A model generated the notes under the pieces. The model saw nothing but the letters and a program-made list of their open reading frames with translations, made no database searches and was not told where the DNA came from. From UBA12018 sp051656605 (GTDB taxonomy: Bacteria; Bacteroidota; Bacteroidia; Bacteroidales; CAMTPD01), in contig JBOGCF010000001.1 of the NCBI GenBank assembly GCA_051656605.1, positions 6,864 through 70,863 of the forward strand: a stretch of DNA of 64,000 nucleotides. The letters run 5' to 3'. Both the position numbers and the translations under genes were made by a program. Below are positions 52,562-61,923 of the stretch, piece by piece (positions within the stretch are counted from its first letter, which is position 1; every line of letters starts with the position of its first letter).

Positions 52562-54676
52562 ATGTCTGAAATCACAGGACTATTAAAAAAGTACTTCGGA
52601 TACAACTCATTCCGCTCCAATCAAGAAGCGGTTATACAAAACATACTCGACGGAAACGACACGTTCGTTCTCATGCCTACCGGCGGAGGGAAATCGATCT
52701 GTTATCAGATTCCGGCATTAGCAATGGAGGGAACGGCTGTAGTGGTCTCTCCATTGTTGTCTTTAATAAAAGACCAAGTAGACACACTGCGTGAAAACGG
52801 CATCGTAGCCTGTACCCTCAACAGTACACAAAACGAAAGCGAAAACCGTAGTGCTCGCGAATTGTGCCTCAACGGCACGGCCAAACTGCTATACATTTCA
52901 CCGGAGCGCCTCTTGGGCGAACTCGAAAACGGCATCTTCAAGCACATGCGCGTATCGCTATTTGCCATCGACGAAGCACACTGTATCTCCCAATGGGGAC
53001 ACGACTTTCGTCCCGAGTACACCAAGCTCTCGCAAATCAAAAGCTACTTCCGCAAAACACCTATCGTAGCCCTTACAGCAACGGCAGATAAGATCACCCG
53101 CGACGACATCATACGTCAGTTGTCGCTCCAAAACCCACGCACATTTGTATCATCGTTTGACCGCCCCAACCTTTCACTCAAAGTAGTAAAAGGACTTGGT
53201 AAGAAGCAAAAGATCAACTCCATCCTCGACTTCATCGAGCGACATCCTCGTCAGAGTGGCATCATCTATTGCCTCAGCCGGCAAAACACCGAAACACTCG
53301 CCAAGGAACTCGCCGAAGAAGGAGTAAGCACCGGAGTATATCATGCCGGACTCTCCAACAGCGAACGTGAGCAAAATCAAAACGATTTTCTCAACGACAA
53401 AGTACGCGTAATCTGCGCCACCGTAGCCTTTGGTATGGGTATCGACAAGTCGAACGTACGCTGGGTAATCCACTACAACATGCCCAAAAGCATCGAAAGT
53501 TATTACCAAGAAATCGGACGAGCCGGTCGCGACGGCTCCAAAGCCGACACCCTACTCTTCTATACACTAGGAGATTTGGTTATGCTATCCAACTTTGCCA
53601 AAGAAAGCGCTCAGCAAAGCACCAACCTCGACAAGCTCAATCGCATGCAGCAATATGCAGAGTCAGACATCTGTCGCCGTCGCATTCTGCTCAGCTACTT
53701 TGGCGAAGAGATGGACCACGACTGTGGCAATTGCGATGTATGCCTCAATCCTCCTGAGCGCATCGACGGAACCATCCTCGTACAAAAAGCCCTCAGTGCC
53801 GTAGCCCGCACCGAGCAGCGTGTAGGCGTAAACCTGCTCATCGACATCCTGCGTGGCTCACGTCGTATCGAGATCATCTCGGCAGGCTATCATCAAATCA
53901 AGACCTTTGGTGTAGGAGCCGACCTTTCGTTTCGCGAATGGCAAGCCTACCTGTTGCAAATGCTACAACTCGGCTACATCGAGATGGCCTACAACGACGG
54001 CAACACCCTCAAGATTACCAACATGGGACGCAGGGTATTGATGGGCGAAATTCCCGCACAACTCGCCAAGGCAAAACTCGAGCAAACCACGGCACCGGTA
54101 TCCAGCAAACGCTCCCGCATCACCGAGGCCGAAAGTCACCTCAGCGAAGACGAGCAACTATTTGAGCAACTACGTAAGCTACGCTATAAGTATGCCACGC
54201 TCGAAGACGTACCCGCCTACGCCATCTTTACCGACAAGTCGCTCACGCAAATGGTCGAAGATAAACCCGTTTCGATGACCGAATTCTCCAACATAGCCGG
54301 AGTATCCGAAGTAAAACTCGAAAAGTACGGACAAGAATTCATCACCACCATTCGCAAAGCCATCGGGAAGAAAAGAGCCAAAGGAGACACCTACAAAGAA
54401 ACCCTCGAATGCGTACACAAAGGACTAGGTGCGCTACAAATAGCAGAGTTTCGTAAGATTCAGCCCGTAACGGTCTATTCTCACCTCGCCTATTTGGTCG
54501 AAAAAGGAGACCTCACCGACTGGAGTCGCTACATCAGCAACGACGAAATACAAGCCGTAGCCCGTGCAGCCGAAAAGTTAGGTCAAACCTCTGAGCTCAA
54601 ACCTATTCACGAAGCCCTCGATGGGAATATCGGATTCGGACTCATTCGTTTGGCCCTCTCGATCCTGAAAAAATAA
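52562..54676 (+). CDS. recQ: ATP-dependent DNA helicase RecQ
   Basis: This 3'-5' helicase for recombination and repair is read from ATG 52562 (MSEITGLLKKYFGY), giving 704 residues; an upstream in-frame Met would lie inside codB. Domains are helicase motor 1 with GGGKS (41-45) and IDEAHCISQWGHDFRPEY, motor 2 with ICATVAFGMGIDKSNVRWVIHY and QEIGRAGRDG, a zinc-binding C-terminal region (CRRRILL...CGNCDVC), a winged helix, an HRDC domain starting about EQLFEQLRKLRYKYA, and a final HTH_40-type domain with YSHLAYLVEKGDLTDW. It begins 25 bp after the permease gene. Confidence 0.96.
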   Translation: MSEITGLLKKYFGYNSFRSNQEAVIQNILDGNDTFVLMPTGGGKSICYQIPALAMEGTAVVVSPLLSLIKDQVDTLRENGIVACTLNSTQNESENRSARELCLNGTAKLLYISPERLLGELENGIFKHMRVSLFAIDEAHCISQWGHDFRPEYTKLSQIKSYFRKTPIVALTATADKITRDDIIRQLSLQNPRTFVSSFDRPNLSLKVVKGLGKKQKINSILDFIERHPRQSGIIYCLSRQNTETLAKELAEEGVSTGVYHAGLSNSEREQNQNDFLNDKVRVICATVAFGMGIDKSNVRWVIHYNMPKSIESYYQEIGRAGRDGSKADTLLFYTLGDLVMLSNFAKESAQQSTNLDKLNRMQQYAESDICRRRILLSYFGEEMDHDCGNCDVCLNPPERIDGTILVQKALSAVARTEQRVGVNLLIDILRGSRRIEIISAGYHQIKTFGVGADLSFREWQAYLLQMLQLGYIEMAYNDGNTLKITNMGRRVLMGEIPAQLAKAKLEQTTAPVSSKRSRITEAESHLSEDEQLFEQLRKLRYKYATLEDVPAYAIFTDKSLTQMVEDKPVSMTEFSNIAGVSEVKLEKYGQEFITTIRKAIGKKRAKGDTYKETLECVHKGLGALQIAEFRKIQPVTVYSHLAYLVEKGDLTDWSRYISNDEIQAVARAAEKLGQTSELKPIHEALDGNIGFGLIRLALSILKK

Positions 54677-54770
54677 TAAAATAAAGCCCCATACACGAGC
54701 AATAATCCCGTGTCGGTTGTTATTGAGTAAAACATATTTATTAAAATATACATTCTAATATACAACAACT

Positions 54771-55310
54771 ATGTCAAGCTCAATCAACCGGCTCACTGCT
54801 CCTGTATCACGAAGCATTTTAGCCATACTACTCGGTATCATCCTGGTTATTTGGCCCGGACTCGCACTCAACTACGTCGTTATAGTCATAGGCGTATTGC
54901 TCCTCTTAATGGGAGTCATCTCCGTCGTATCATTCTACCGCGCCAAATCGGCCGGATACGTTATGAACGGCAGTTTTCCACTCGACGGCTTCCTAATGGC
55001 CGCACTAGGTATTGCCATGATAGCCATTCCCCCATTCTTTGTAAGTATACTGATGTATATCATAGCCTTCTTACTCATATTAGGCGGCGTAGGTCAGCTA
55101 TCTGTATTGGCATCAGCCCGCAAAGTCGGACCGGTATCCGGAGTCTATTACATTTTCCCCGTATTGATTCTATTGGCCGGCATCTTAATCATTATGAATC
55201 CGTTCGGAACCGCTGCCAATCTCTTTATGTTTTGTGGTATTACCGCTATTATATACGGAGTTATCGATGTAATCAATCACATTCGCTTCAATAGAGCCTT
55301 ACAAAAATAA
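54771..55310 (+). CDS. DUF308/HdeD-family membrane protein
   Basis: This 179-residue protein has six hydrophobic segments in paired repeats (SILAILLGIILVIWPGLAL, LDGFLMAALGIAMIAIPPFF, YIFPVLILLAGILIIMNPF). The layout matches DUF308 proteins such as HdeD. It follows recQ by 94 bp and precedes a small gene of unknown function. No role can be given from context. Confidence 0.85.
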   Translation: MSSSINRLTAPVSRSILAILLGIILVIWPGLALNYVVIVIGVLLLLMGVISVVSFYRAKSAGYVMNGSFPLDGFLMAALGIAMIAIPPFFVSILMYIIAFLLILGGVGQLSVLASARKVGPVSGVYYIFPVLILLAGILIIMNPFGTAANLFMFCGITAIIYGVIDVINHIRFNRALQK

Positions 55311-55385
55311 ATCTTGTATTATTTTTTTTACAACATTACATCACCAAATACTGTTTTAAAGTAAAATCACAAAAAACGAAACGTC

Positions 55386-55742
55386 ATGGACAGATTAAAA
55401 GTTGATGAATCATTCAAAACTATGCATCAATTATTGAAAAGCGTAGTACCTCCTTGTGTTGCCGCTGGCGACGGTGCAACTAATTATGAAGTATGGGCCG
55501 AAAAAGACGGACAAAAACACCTATTCGGATCAGTCGTTGCACATACACATTCCGCAACCGTACAATTCAACGAACATATTCCGGCACACGACGCAAAACA
55601 GCTATTCTCCGAATACCTGCTTCACAAAATGAATAACCATTATCGTATCGACATACGCATTATCGAAGACGAATTGCGCCGAGATTTACAAGATGCCATT
55701 CAAAATCTAATGCGCTACTATACCGACAAAAATTGGATTTAA
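55386..55742 (+). CDS. Small protein of unknown function
   Basis: I do not recognise this 118-residue soluble protein. It has no signal peptide or membrane segment. The N-terminal third is helical with a VVPPCVAAGDGATNYEVWAEKDG segment. The middle is beta-rich with several histidines (VVAHTHSATVQFNEHIPAHD). The C-terminal third is a charged helix (DIRIIEDELRRDLQDAIQNLMRYY). Codon use looks like that of its neighbours and a terminator follows, so it is probably real. It may share a transcript with the DUF308 gene 75 bp upstream. Confidence 0.7.
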   Translation: MDRLKVDESFKTMHQLLKSVVPPCVAAGDGATNYEVWAEKDGQKHLFGSVVAHTHSATVQFNEHIPAHDAKQLFSEYLLHKMNNHYRIDIRIIEDELRRDLQDAIQNLMRYYTDKNWI

Positions 55743-55805
55743 TAAAAAAATCCCTTTTTACTGATAATATCCTAAACAAAACAAAGATTAATTCTTAAAG
55801 AAATG

Positions 55806-55845
55806 AAGAGTGAGCGTCTTTTATAAGATGCTCGCTCTTTTTTTC
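55806..55845 (+). terminator. Terminator before the transporter gene
   Basis: AAGAGTGAGCGTCTT pairs with AAGATGCTCGCTCTT (two wobble pairs) around TTAT, followed by a run of T. Confidence 0.9.
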
Positions 55846-55860
55846 TTAAATTAAATATCT

Positions 55861-55868
55861 TACCTTTG
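55861..55868 (+). promoter_or_regulatory. -7 element of the AspT/YidE-type transporter gene
   Basis: TACCTTTG matches TAnnTTTG exactly, 29 nt before the ATG at 55898. A -33 match is obscured by the T-tract of the preceding terminator. Confidence 0.55.
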
Positions 55869-55897
55869 CGCCCGGAAAAAATAGAATTTTTTAGGGT

Positions 55898-57487
55898 ATG
55901 TTTGAAATGTTGTTGACTTCACCTATTGCGGCGTTATTCGTCATTATAGCATTAGGTTTTATGCTGGGCAGAATCAGCATTAAAGGTATTTCACTAGACG
56001 TGTCTGCCGTAATCTTCAGTGCACTATTTTTAGGACACTTTGGCGTGATCGTTCCCAAGTCATTGGGCGAACTAGGTATGACACTCTTTATTTTCACAAT
56101 CGGTATTCAAGCCGGACCGGGATTTTTCGAGTCATTCCGATCGAAAGGAAAGACCTTGATGATCATCACGGTAATTTTGATACTTTCGGCAGCCTCTACA
56201 GCAGTGGCATCCAAGTATCTGTTTGATCTTACAACAGCCGATGTAGTAGGTTTGCTAACCGGAGCACTTACCAGTACACCGGGTCTTGCAGCAGCAAAAG
56301 AACTAGCAGGCGAAGGCTCAGCGATTTCGTACGGTATTGCATATCCGTTCGGTGTGATCGGTGTGATCTTGTTTGTAAAACTACTTCCAAAGGTATTCCG
56401 TATCAACCTTCGTGAGATGGAACGCAAAATGATGAGCGATCGTTTGCAACAATATCCCGAAGTTAGCACGGCAGTATTTAAAATCGACAACGCAAACGTA
56501 TTCAACAAAAGCTTGATCGATCTACGTCTACGTACCGCAACAGGCGCAGTAATCTCACGCGTAATGCATGGTGACCTAGCAGAAATGCCAACCGCCAAAA
56601 CCGTACTACACGAAGGCGACTACATCAAAGCCGTAGGTACCGAAGAGGCATTAAACGCAGTAGAAATGCTTTGTGGCGAACGTGTCGATATGGAACTTCC
56701 GCTTAGCGAAGACTACGAAGTTATCGACGGATTAGTAACCTCAAAACGCTTGGTAGGAAAAACCTTGCAAGAGCTTAATCTTTTGCGCAACTTCCGATGC
56801 ACCGTAACCCGTGTACGTCGTAGTGGTATCGACCTTATCCCAACACCCGATCTTACCATCAAATGGGGAGACAAACTGGTAATGGTATGTCATACCGACA
56901 ATGCAAACGAGCTACTTACTTATATTGGTAACGAAGCAAAAAAACTATCCGACACCGACTTCCTTCCTATCGCGTTAGGGATCGTATTAGGAGTATTGGT
57001 TGGCAAAATCAACCTAACCATTGCACCGGGAGTCGTATTCTCTCCAGGTCTTACAGGAGGTATCCTGATCACAGCATTGATCTTAAGTGCGATTGGCAAA
57101 ACAGGTCCTATCATGTGGACCATGTCATCATCGTCCAATTCACTACTTCGTCAGCTTGGCCTCATCCTATTCCTTGCCGAGGTAGGTACATCAGCAGGAT
57201 CTAAGCTCATTGCAACGATCGAAACAAGCGGAGTAACCCTTCTATTCGTAGGAGCGGCAATCACCCTGATCCCGATGGTTATCGCAACCATTCTAGGTCA
57301 TTACGTGTTTAAGGTAAATATGCTCGACTTGTTGGGCGTTATCACCGGAGGCATGACCAGTACACCGGGTCTTGCGGCAGCCGACTCGATGTCTGAAACC
57401 GGAGCGCCAAGCATTGCGTATGCAACCGTATATCCGGTAGCTATGGTATTCTTAATCCTAGCTGTCCAGTTGATTTGTTCGCTATAA
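55898..57487 (+). CDS. AspT/YidE/YbjL-family transporter with TrkA-C domains
   Basis: This 529-residue inner-membrane protein is an internal duplication. Each half contains a GALTSTPGLAAAKE- or GGMTSTPGLAAADS-type motif (around residues 128 and 487). Two TrkA-C regulatory domains lie in the centre (about 190-350), with segments such as VMHGDLAEMPTAKTVLHEGDYIKAVG. The family includes the aspartate-alanine exchanger AspT, but the substrate of the YidE/YbjL branch is not settled. It has its own promoter and terminator. Confidence 0.9.
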   Translation: MFEMLLTSPIAALFVIIALGFMLGRISIKGISLDVSAVIFSALFLGHFGVIVPKSLGELGMTLFIFTIGIQAGPGFFESFRSKGKTLMIITVILILSAASTAVASKYLFDLTTADVVGLLTGALTSTPGLAAAKELAGEGSAISYGIAYPFGVIGVILFVKLLPKVFRINLREMERKMMSDRLQQYPEVSTAVFKIDNANVFNKSLIDLRLRTATGAVISRVMHGDLAEMPTAKTVLHEGDYIKAVGTEEALNAVEMLCGERVDMELPLSEDYEVIDGLVTSKRLVGKTLQELNLLRNFRCTVTRVRRSGIDLIPTPDLTIKWGDKLVMVCHTDNANELLTYIGNEAKKLSDTDFLPIALGIVLGVLVGKINLTIAPGVVFSPGLTGGILITALILSAIGKTGPIMWTMSSSSNSLLRQLGLILFLAEVGTSAGSKLIATIETSGVTLLFVGAAITLIPMVIATILGHYVFKVNMLDLLGVITGGMTSTPGLAAADSMSETGAPSIAYATVYPVAMVFLILAVQLICSL

Positions 57488-57506
57488 AAAGCACATAAAT
57501 ACATTA

Positions 57507-57546
57507 AAAGGTCTGTCGATATTATTTTTGACAGACCTTTTTTTTT
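57507..57546 (+). terminator. Terminator after the AspT/YidE-type transporter gene
   Basis: AAAGGTCTGTC pairs with GACAGACCTTT around a 10-12 nt loop, followed by a run of T. Confidence 0.92.
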
Positions 57547-57580
57547 AAAGCACAGAATACTAAACCTCGCAAATAAACCT

Positions 57581-58438
57581 ATGAGAGAAATCATTATCGA
57601 AAATAAAATACACATCAATGCATTACAATCATCAGAAAACATGATCAATTTCATGTTATGCAATTACAAGGATAACTACAAATTTGAGCATTTAAAGCTA
57701 AACTACTACACCGTTATTTTTTTATTAAAAGGGAAAATACAGATCTACAATGCCAATAGAGGCAACAAAACAGTTCTACCTAACCAGTTTTATTTAGTAG
57801 GAAAAAACACCGTCGCAAAAGGAACAGTATCAAAAGACTCAGAGATTCTTATTATGCAGTTTGATCACATTTCATACGATCCTATAAAAGTGAAGTTTCA
57901 AAACTTCCGCACCCAACTCACAAGCAAGAGTTATACATTTTATCCGCTCGATGCCAATCGCCAGATGCGCATATACATCGAGCAACTCAAAGACATACTC
58001 GTCAATCAGATCGACTGTCAGCATTACATACAAGGCAAAGTAAACGAGCTATTTCTGATACTTCAGCTTTTTTACACCACCGACGAGCTATTTACATTCT
58101 GTTATCCACTCATCTCAAATGCATCATCATTTAAGGAAATGATACTTCAATACTCGCTAAAAACAAACAGTCTCAAAGAATTGCAACAATACACAGGCCT
58201 GTCTACCTCCACCTTTAATCGTAAGTTTAAAGCAGAGTTCAACGACTCAGCCTACCAGTGGTTACTCAAGCAAAAAGCCGGTCAGATCAAGCTACGCCTC
58301 ATGAATGAGTCCATTACCTTATCCGACATCATCCGCGAGTTTGGTTTTCACTCCCATTCGCATCTACAAAAATATTGCAAAACACACTTTAATATGAATC
58401 CGAGCGAACTCAAGAAAACACTCCGACGCAGCGATTAG
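57581..58438 (+). CDS. AraC-family transcriptional regulator
   Basis: This 285-residue protein has an N-terminal cupin-like sensing half (about 1-150; YYTVIFLLKGKIQIYNANRG and QFYLVGKNTVAKG) and two C-terminal helix-turn-helix motifs, NSLKELQQYTGLSTSTFNRKF and ITLSDIIREFGFHSHSHLQKYC, ending NMNPSELKK. It lies just upstream of the polysaccharide export operon in the same direction, so it may regulate it, but the 378-bp gap and separate signals leave this open. Confidence 0.9.
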   Translation: MREIIIENKIHINALQSSENMINFMLCNYKDNYKFEHLKLNYYTVIFLLKGKIQIYNANRGNKTVLPNQFYLVGKNTVAKGTVSKDSEILIMQFDHISYDPIKVKFQNFRTQLTSKSYTFYPLDANRQMRIYIEQLKDILVNQIDCQHYIQGKVNELFLILQLFYTTDELFTFCYPLISNASSFKEMILQYSLKTNSLKELQQYTGLSTSTFNRKFKAEFNDSAYQWLLKQKAGQIKLRLMNESITLSDIIREFGFHSHSHLQKYCKTHFNMNPSELKKTLRRSD

Positions 58439-58441
58439 GAG

Positions 58442-58545
58442 CAAAAAAAAGATAACCATCCTCCCGGACAGCTATCTCCCAAATGACTTGACAAATTTTC
58501 TTGTCAGTCTTGTAATGTATGTAATGTATGTAATGTGTCTTATTT
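58442..58545 (-). ncRNA. Possible small RNA opposite the capsule leader
   Basis: On the minus strand a 12-bp stem with wobble pairs and a GGGA loop (58452-58479) is followed by eight T residues, a good terminator. No minus-strand gene lies upstream of it. Before it is a second hairpin (58485-58509, TGACAA with TTGTCA) and a run of ACATT-type repeats. A TATTTTTG -7 match is at 58553-58560 on the minus strand. Together these could make an RNA of about 100 nt. The -33 element is not seen. Confidence 0.35.
58512..58537. repeat. Nine-base tandem repeat
   Basis: Three copies of GTAATGTAT-like sequence occur in a row. They would form the unpaired 5' part of the possible small RNA. Confidence 0.7.
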
Positions 58546-58711
58546 TACGATTCAAAAATATAAAAGGAAATCATACCTACAGCAGAAGTAATCAAAATAT
58601 ACCACGAATTGACAATTATATGCCTACTCCAAAAAAGAAAAGCCTCCTTACAGAATCAAAACAATATAATATAACTAGAAAACACTAAAAAAGTTTGATA
58701 TTTTTATTACT

Positions 58712-58742
58712 TTTGTCGAAGTTTTATTTGATATGTATTTTG
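58712..58742 (+). promoter_or_regulatory. Likely promoter of the polysaccharide export operon
   Basis: TTTG (58712-58715) and TATTTTG (58736-58742, one base short of TAnnTTTG) are 20 bp apart. The leader would be about 70 nt. Confidence 0.4.
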
Positions 58743-58761
58743 TGACGCGAAATTATTTATA

Positions 58762-58782
58762 TTGCTAACCAAAAATTAGCAA
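58762..58782 (+). promoter_or_regulatory. Leader hairpin of the export operon
   Basis: TTGCTAA pairs perfectly with TTAGCAA around a CCAAAAA loop, 35 nt before the wza ATG. No T-tract follows directly, so it is not a simple terminator. Confidence 0.45.
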
Positions 58783-58816
58783 ATTAGTATCTAAATTAAT
58801 TCAAGATATTTGACTA

Positions 58817-59575
58817 ATGAGATTTTTATTTTTCACATGCCTTGTAGCATTATTATGCTCATGCTCCGCCAAGAAAATAACTTATTTTCAGGACATTGAC
58901 ACAAATCAAAATCAGGCGATAGATGTTAAGTACGAAGCAGTAATCAAAAAAGATGACTTGCTCGGAATCGTAGTTAGCAGTCCTGATGCAACAGCAACAC
59001 TCCCGTTCAACCTACCTACGGTTGCATTTCAAAGTGGATCCAATCAACTTACTTCGGCACAATCCCTTCAAGGATACCTGGTCGACACAAACGGAAACAT
59101 CGATTTCCCGGTCATTGGCACCATGCATGTAGAAGGTCTTTCCCGCCAGCAGTTGGTCGATACACTTAAAACAAGACTCAACTCTTACTTAAATGATCCC
59201 ATTGTAACGGTCAAATACCTGAACTATAAAATCACGGTTTTAGGAGAAGTCAGCAAACCCGGATCCTTCACAATACCAAACGAACGCATCACAATTCTCG
59301 AAGCACTAGGTCTTTCGGGAGATATGACCGTATACGGACGCAGACACAATGTACTTGTTATACGCGAAGAAGGAGGACTGCAAAAACACTACCGTGTCAA
59401 TATGAACAGTAAAGAGCTATTTACCTCTCCGGTCTACTATCTACAGCAAAACGATGTTGTATACGTAGAGCCAAACAAAGCGAAAGCCACCGGAGGAGAT
59501 TACAGCACCTTCATGCCATTATTCGTATCACTCGGTTCGTTATTTACAACAATAGCCGCATTACTAATTCGATAA
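58817..59575 (+). CDS. Polysaccharide export outer-membrane lipoprotein (Wza-like)
   Basis: This 252-residue lipoprotein has lipobox LCSC with probable lipidation at Cys16. A polysaccharide-export (BexD/Wza) domain, with KKDDLLGIVVSSPDA and GNIDFPVIGTMHVEGLSRQQL, is followed by a SLBB domain (ITVLGEVSKPGSFTIPNERIT) and a C-terminal hydrophobic segment (FMPLFVSLGSLFTTIAALLI), as is usual in Bacteroidetes members. It should form the outer-membrane exit pore for capsule or exopolysaccharide. It is the first gene of the operon and is 12 bp before the kinase gene. Confidence 0.93.
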   Translation: MRFLFFTCLVALLCSCSAKKITYFQDIDTNQNQAIDVKYEAVIKKDDLLGIVVSSPDATATLPFNLPTVAFQSGSNQLTSAQSLQGYLVDTNGNIDFPVIGTMHVEGLSRQQLVDTLKTRLNSYLNDPIVTVKYLNYKITVLGEVSKPGSFTIPNERITILEALGLSGDMTVYGRRHNVLVIREEGGLQKHYRVNMNSKELFTSPVYYLQQNDVVYVEPNKAKATGGDYSTFMPLFVSLGSLFTTIAALLIR

Positions 59576-59587
59576 CCCTATTCACCC

Positions 59588-61912
59588 ATGATCGACGAAC
59601 AAAACAATATACAAGAAGAAGAGATCAATCTACGTGACATAATCGACAACATCTTAAATCACTGGTATTGGTTTGCTTTATCAATTCTGGCAACTCTATC
59701 ATTTGCTGTCGGATACTTATACATCGCTACACCGATCTATAAAACCGAAGCATCTATCCTGTTGCAAGACGAAAAAAAAGGAGGAGGCACCAATGAGCTC
59801 GCCATGTTTCAAGACCTCGGCATGTTTGGCAATATGAGCAACAACATCGAAAATGAGATTCTGGTATTTAAATCCAATACATTGGCACTACGTGTAGTAG
59901 AAGCCCTACGTTTAGATATAAACTACACCTCAAAATCACATCTTCGCAGTCACACCTTATACGGCAACAGCCCTATAAAGATCAGTTACATCAAGCAAGA
60001 TTCTTTTCCTATTACATCACAAACATTTACGATAGAAATCGAGTCTGCTCAGAATTTCCGCATCACGCCTAATGACAAGGAAAGTACTTTTACGGAAGCA
60101 ACATTAGCATTCAACACCCCTGTATCATTACCCTTTGGCACAGGCATCGTAACGCTAGACGAAACACACCTTGCAGAAACAAAAGAAATATCTGTCACCT
60201 TTACAAACCCTCAAGTTGCAGCACGTTCTTTATCTCAAAACATAGCCGTATCGTTAGCTAATAAAAATGCGTCGGTACTTAACATGTCAATCCAAGGGAC
60301 ATCTCAAAATCGAAATATTGACATTCTCAACACCTACATTCAGCTTTACAACGATGAAGCCATCAACGATAAAAACCGTGTAGCACGCAACACAGCCTCC
60401 TTTATCAACGATCGCCTACTTGTGATCAACGACGAATTGGGAGGAGTTGAACAACAAGTAGAAACCTACAAAAAAACAAACAACCTCACAAATATCGAAG
60501 AAGAAGCACGTCTCACACTACAAAAAGGGAGTGAATACGAAGCAAAAATCATCGAGACAGAAACCCAGCTTCGCTTGATACAGTTTGTAAAAGAATATTT
60601 AGCCCAATCAAGCGGCACATTCAAACTGATCCCAGCCAATCTTGGTATCGCAGATGCAGCACTTACTGCTTCAATTGTACGTTACAACGAGCAGTGCCTC
60701 GAGTACGACCGCATGCGCGCAAGCACCAAAGAGCAAAACCCGATTCTACGTACACTACACGCAGAATTAGAATCACTGCGCACATCGATCAATCAATCTG
60801 TTGGTAATCTCGAACAATCGCTACGTATTCAGCGCGATAACCTCGAAAGCCAAGAAAACAGAATCAACAATCGCGTACGTTCGGTTCCACAACAAGAGCG
60901 TGAATTACGAGCCGTATTACGCAATCAAACCATCAAAGAGCAGCTATACATTTACTTACTCGAAAAGCGAGAAGAAAATGAGCTTTCTATGTCAATTGCG
61001 GCACCACCTGCCAAAATCATCGATGCAGCATGGGGCACCAACATACCTGTAGCACCCAAAAAGCCTATTATCCTATTGGCAGCACTTTTATTGGGTATAG
61101 CCATTCCGGCAATCGTATTGTTCATACTAAATATGCTCAACACGAAACTCAAGAATCGTCGCGACCTAGAGCGTGTCGTAAATGCCCCATTAGCGGCAGA
61201 AATACCACGCAAGCATGGAGATAGTTCAGTGGTTATGACCCCCGGAAATAGAGAGCCGGCAGCAGAAGCTTTTCGTATGCTTCGCACCAATCTCGATTTC
61301 ATGACCATGGGTCAATCCGATCATAATGTGATCATGATCACTTCCACTTTGCCAAAAGAAGGAAAAACCTACATCTCAGTCAATTTAAGCTTAGCCCTTG
61401 CACAGTCAGGCAAGCGCGTGCTGCTATTGGGAATGGATATTCGCAAACCGGCACTTCATAAATGCTTACCTGTAAGCAACGATTTCGGAGTATCAACCTA
61501 CCTTGCCGGAAAAGAAAAAAACATTGAAGCACTCGTGGCTCATCAAATCATAGAAGCCAATCTTGATGTAATTTCAGCCGGACCGGTTCCACCAAATCCA
61601 TCGGAATTACTTATGAGCAAACGGGTAGACGAACTCATCGAGTGGGCCAACAAGCACTACGACTACGTCATCATCGACTCTGCCCCAATCTCTTTGGTAA
61701 CCGACACCATGATTATAGCTCGTCATGCCAATACCTCGCTTTACATCATGCGAGCCGGAACACTTGACAAGCGAGCACTTCCGGGCATTCAAGAAATCTA
61801 CGAAAGTAAAAAGCTTAATAACATGGGCATCGTAATTACCGACATCAAACAAGCCCGTAGAGGATACGGCTATGGTTATGGATACGGTTATGGTTATGGA
61901 TATGGCGAATAA
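59588..61912 (+). CDS. Polysaccharide co-polymerase/tyrosine autokinase (Wzc-like)
   Basis: This 774-residue inner-membrane protein has a Wzz domain with a first helix at about 30-52, a long periplasmic coiled-coil region (about 260-430), and a second helix near 492-515. The cytoplasmic BY-kinase domain has Walker A EGKT (591-594), Walker A' LLLGMDIRKP and Walker B YVIIDSAP. The C-terminus is a tyrosine cluster of seven Tyr alternating with Gly. It controls polymer length and export; the tyrosines are autophosphorylated and reset by the phosphatase. The PHP-type phosphatase gene starts 11 bp later. Confidence 0.95.
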   Translation: MIDEQNNIQEEEINLRDIIDNILNHWYWFALSILATLSFAVGYLYIATPIYKTEASILLQDEKKGGGTNELAMFQDLGMFGNMSNNIENEILVFKSNTLALRVVEALRLDINYTSKSHLRSHTLYGNSPIKISYIKQDSFPITSQTFTIEIESAQNFRITPNDKESTFTEATLAFNTPVSLPFGTGIVTLDETHLAETKEISVTFTNPQVAARSLSQNIAVSLANKNASVLNMSIQGTSQNRNIDILNTYIQLYNDEAINDKNRVARNTASFINDRLLVINDELGGVEQQVETYKKTNNLTNIEEEARLTLQKGSEYEAKIIETETQLRLIQFVKEYLAQSSGTFKLIPANLGIADAALTASIVRYNEQCLEYDRMRASTKEQNPILRTLHAELESLRTSINQSVGNLEQSLRIQRDNLESQENRINNRVRSVPQQERELRAVLRNQTIKEQLYIYLLEKREENELSMSIAAPPAKIIDAAWGTNIPVAPKKPIILLAALLLGIAIPAIVLFILNMLNTKLKNRRDLERVVNAPLAAEIPRKHGDSSVVMTPGNREPAAEAFRMLRTNLDFMTMGQSDHNVIMITSTLPKEGKTYISVNLSLALAQSGKRVLLLGMDIRKPALHKCLPVSNDFGVSTYLAGKEKNIEALVAHQIIEANLDVISAGPVPPNPSELLMSKRVDELIEWANKHYDYVIIDSAPISLVTDTMIIARHANTSLYIMRAGTLDKRALPGIQEIYESKKLNNMGIVITDIKQARRGYGYGYGYGYGYGYGE

Positions 61913-61923
61913 AAAAAACACAT

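Noticed and set aside
58488..58688. Open frame of 66 codons upstream of wza
   Set aside because: It spans the nine-base repeat (MYVMYVM) and AT-rich sequence, with no family features; more likely leader or small-RNA sequence.
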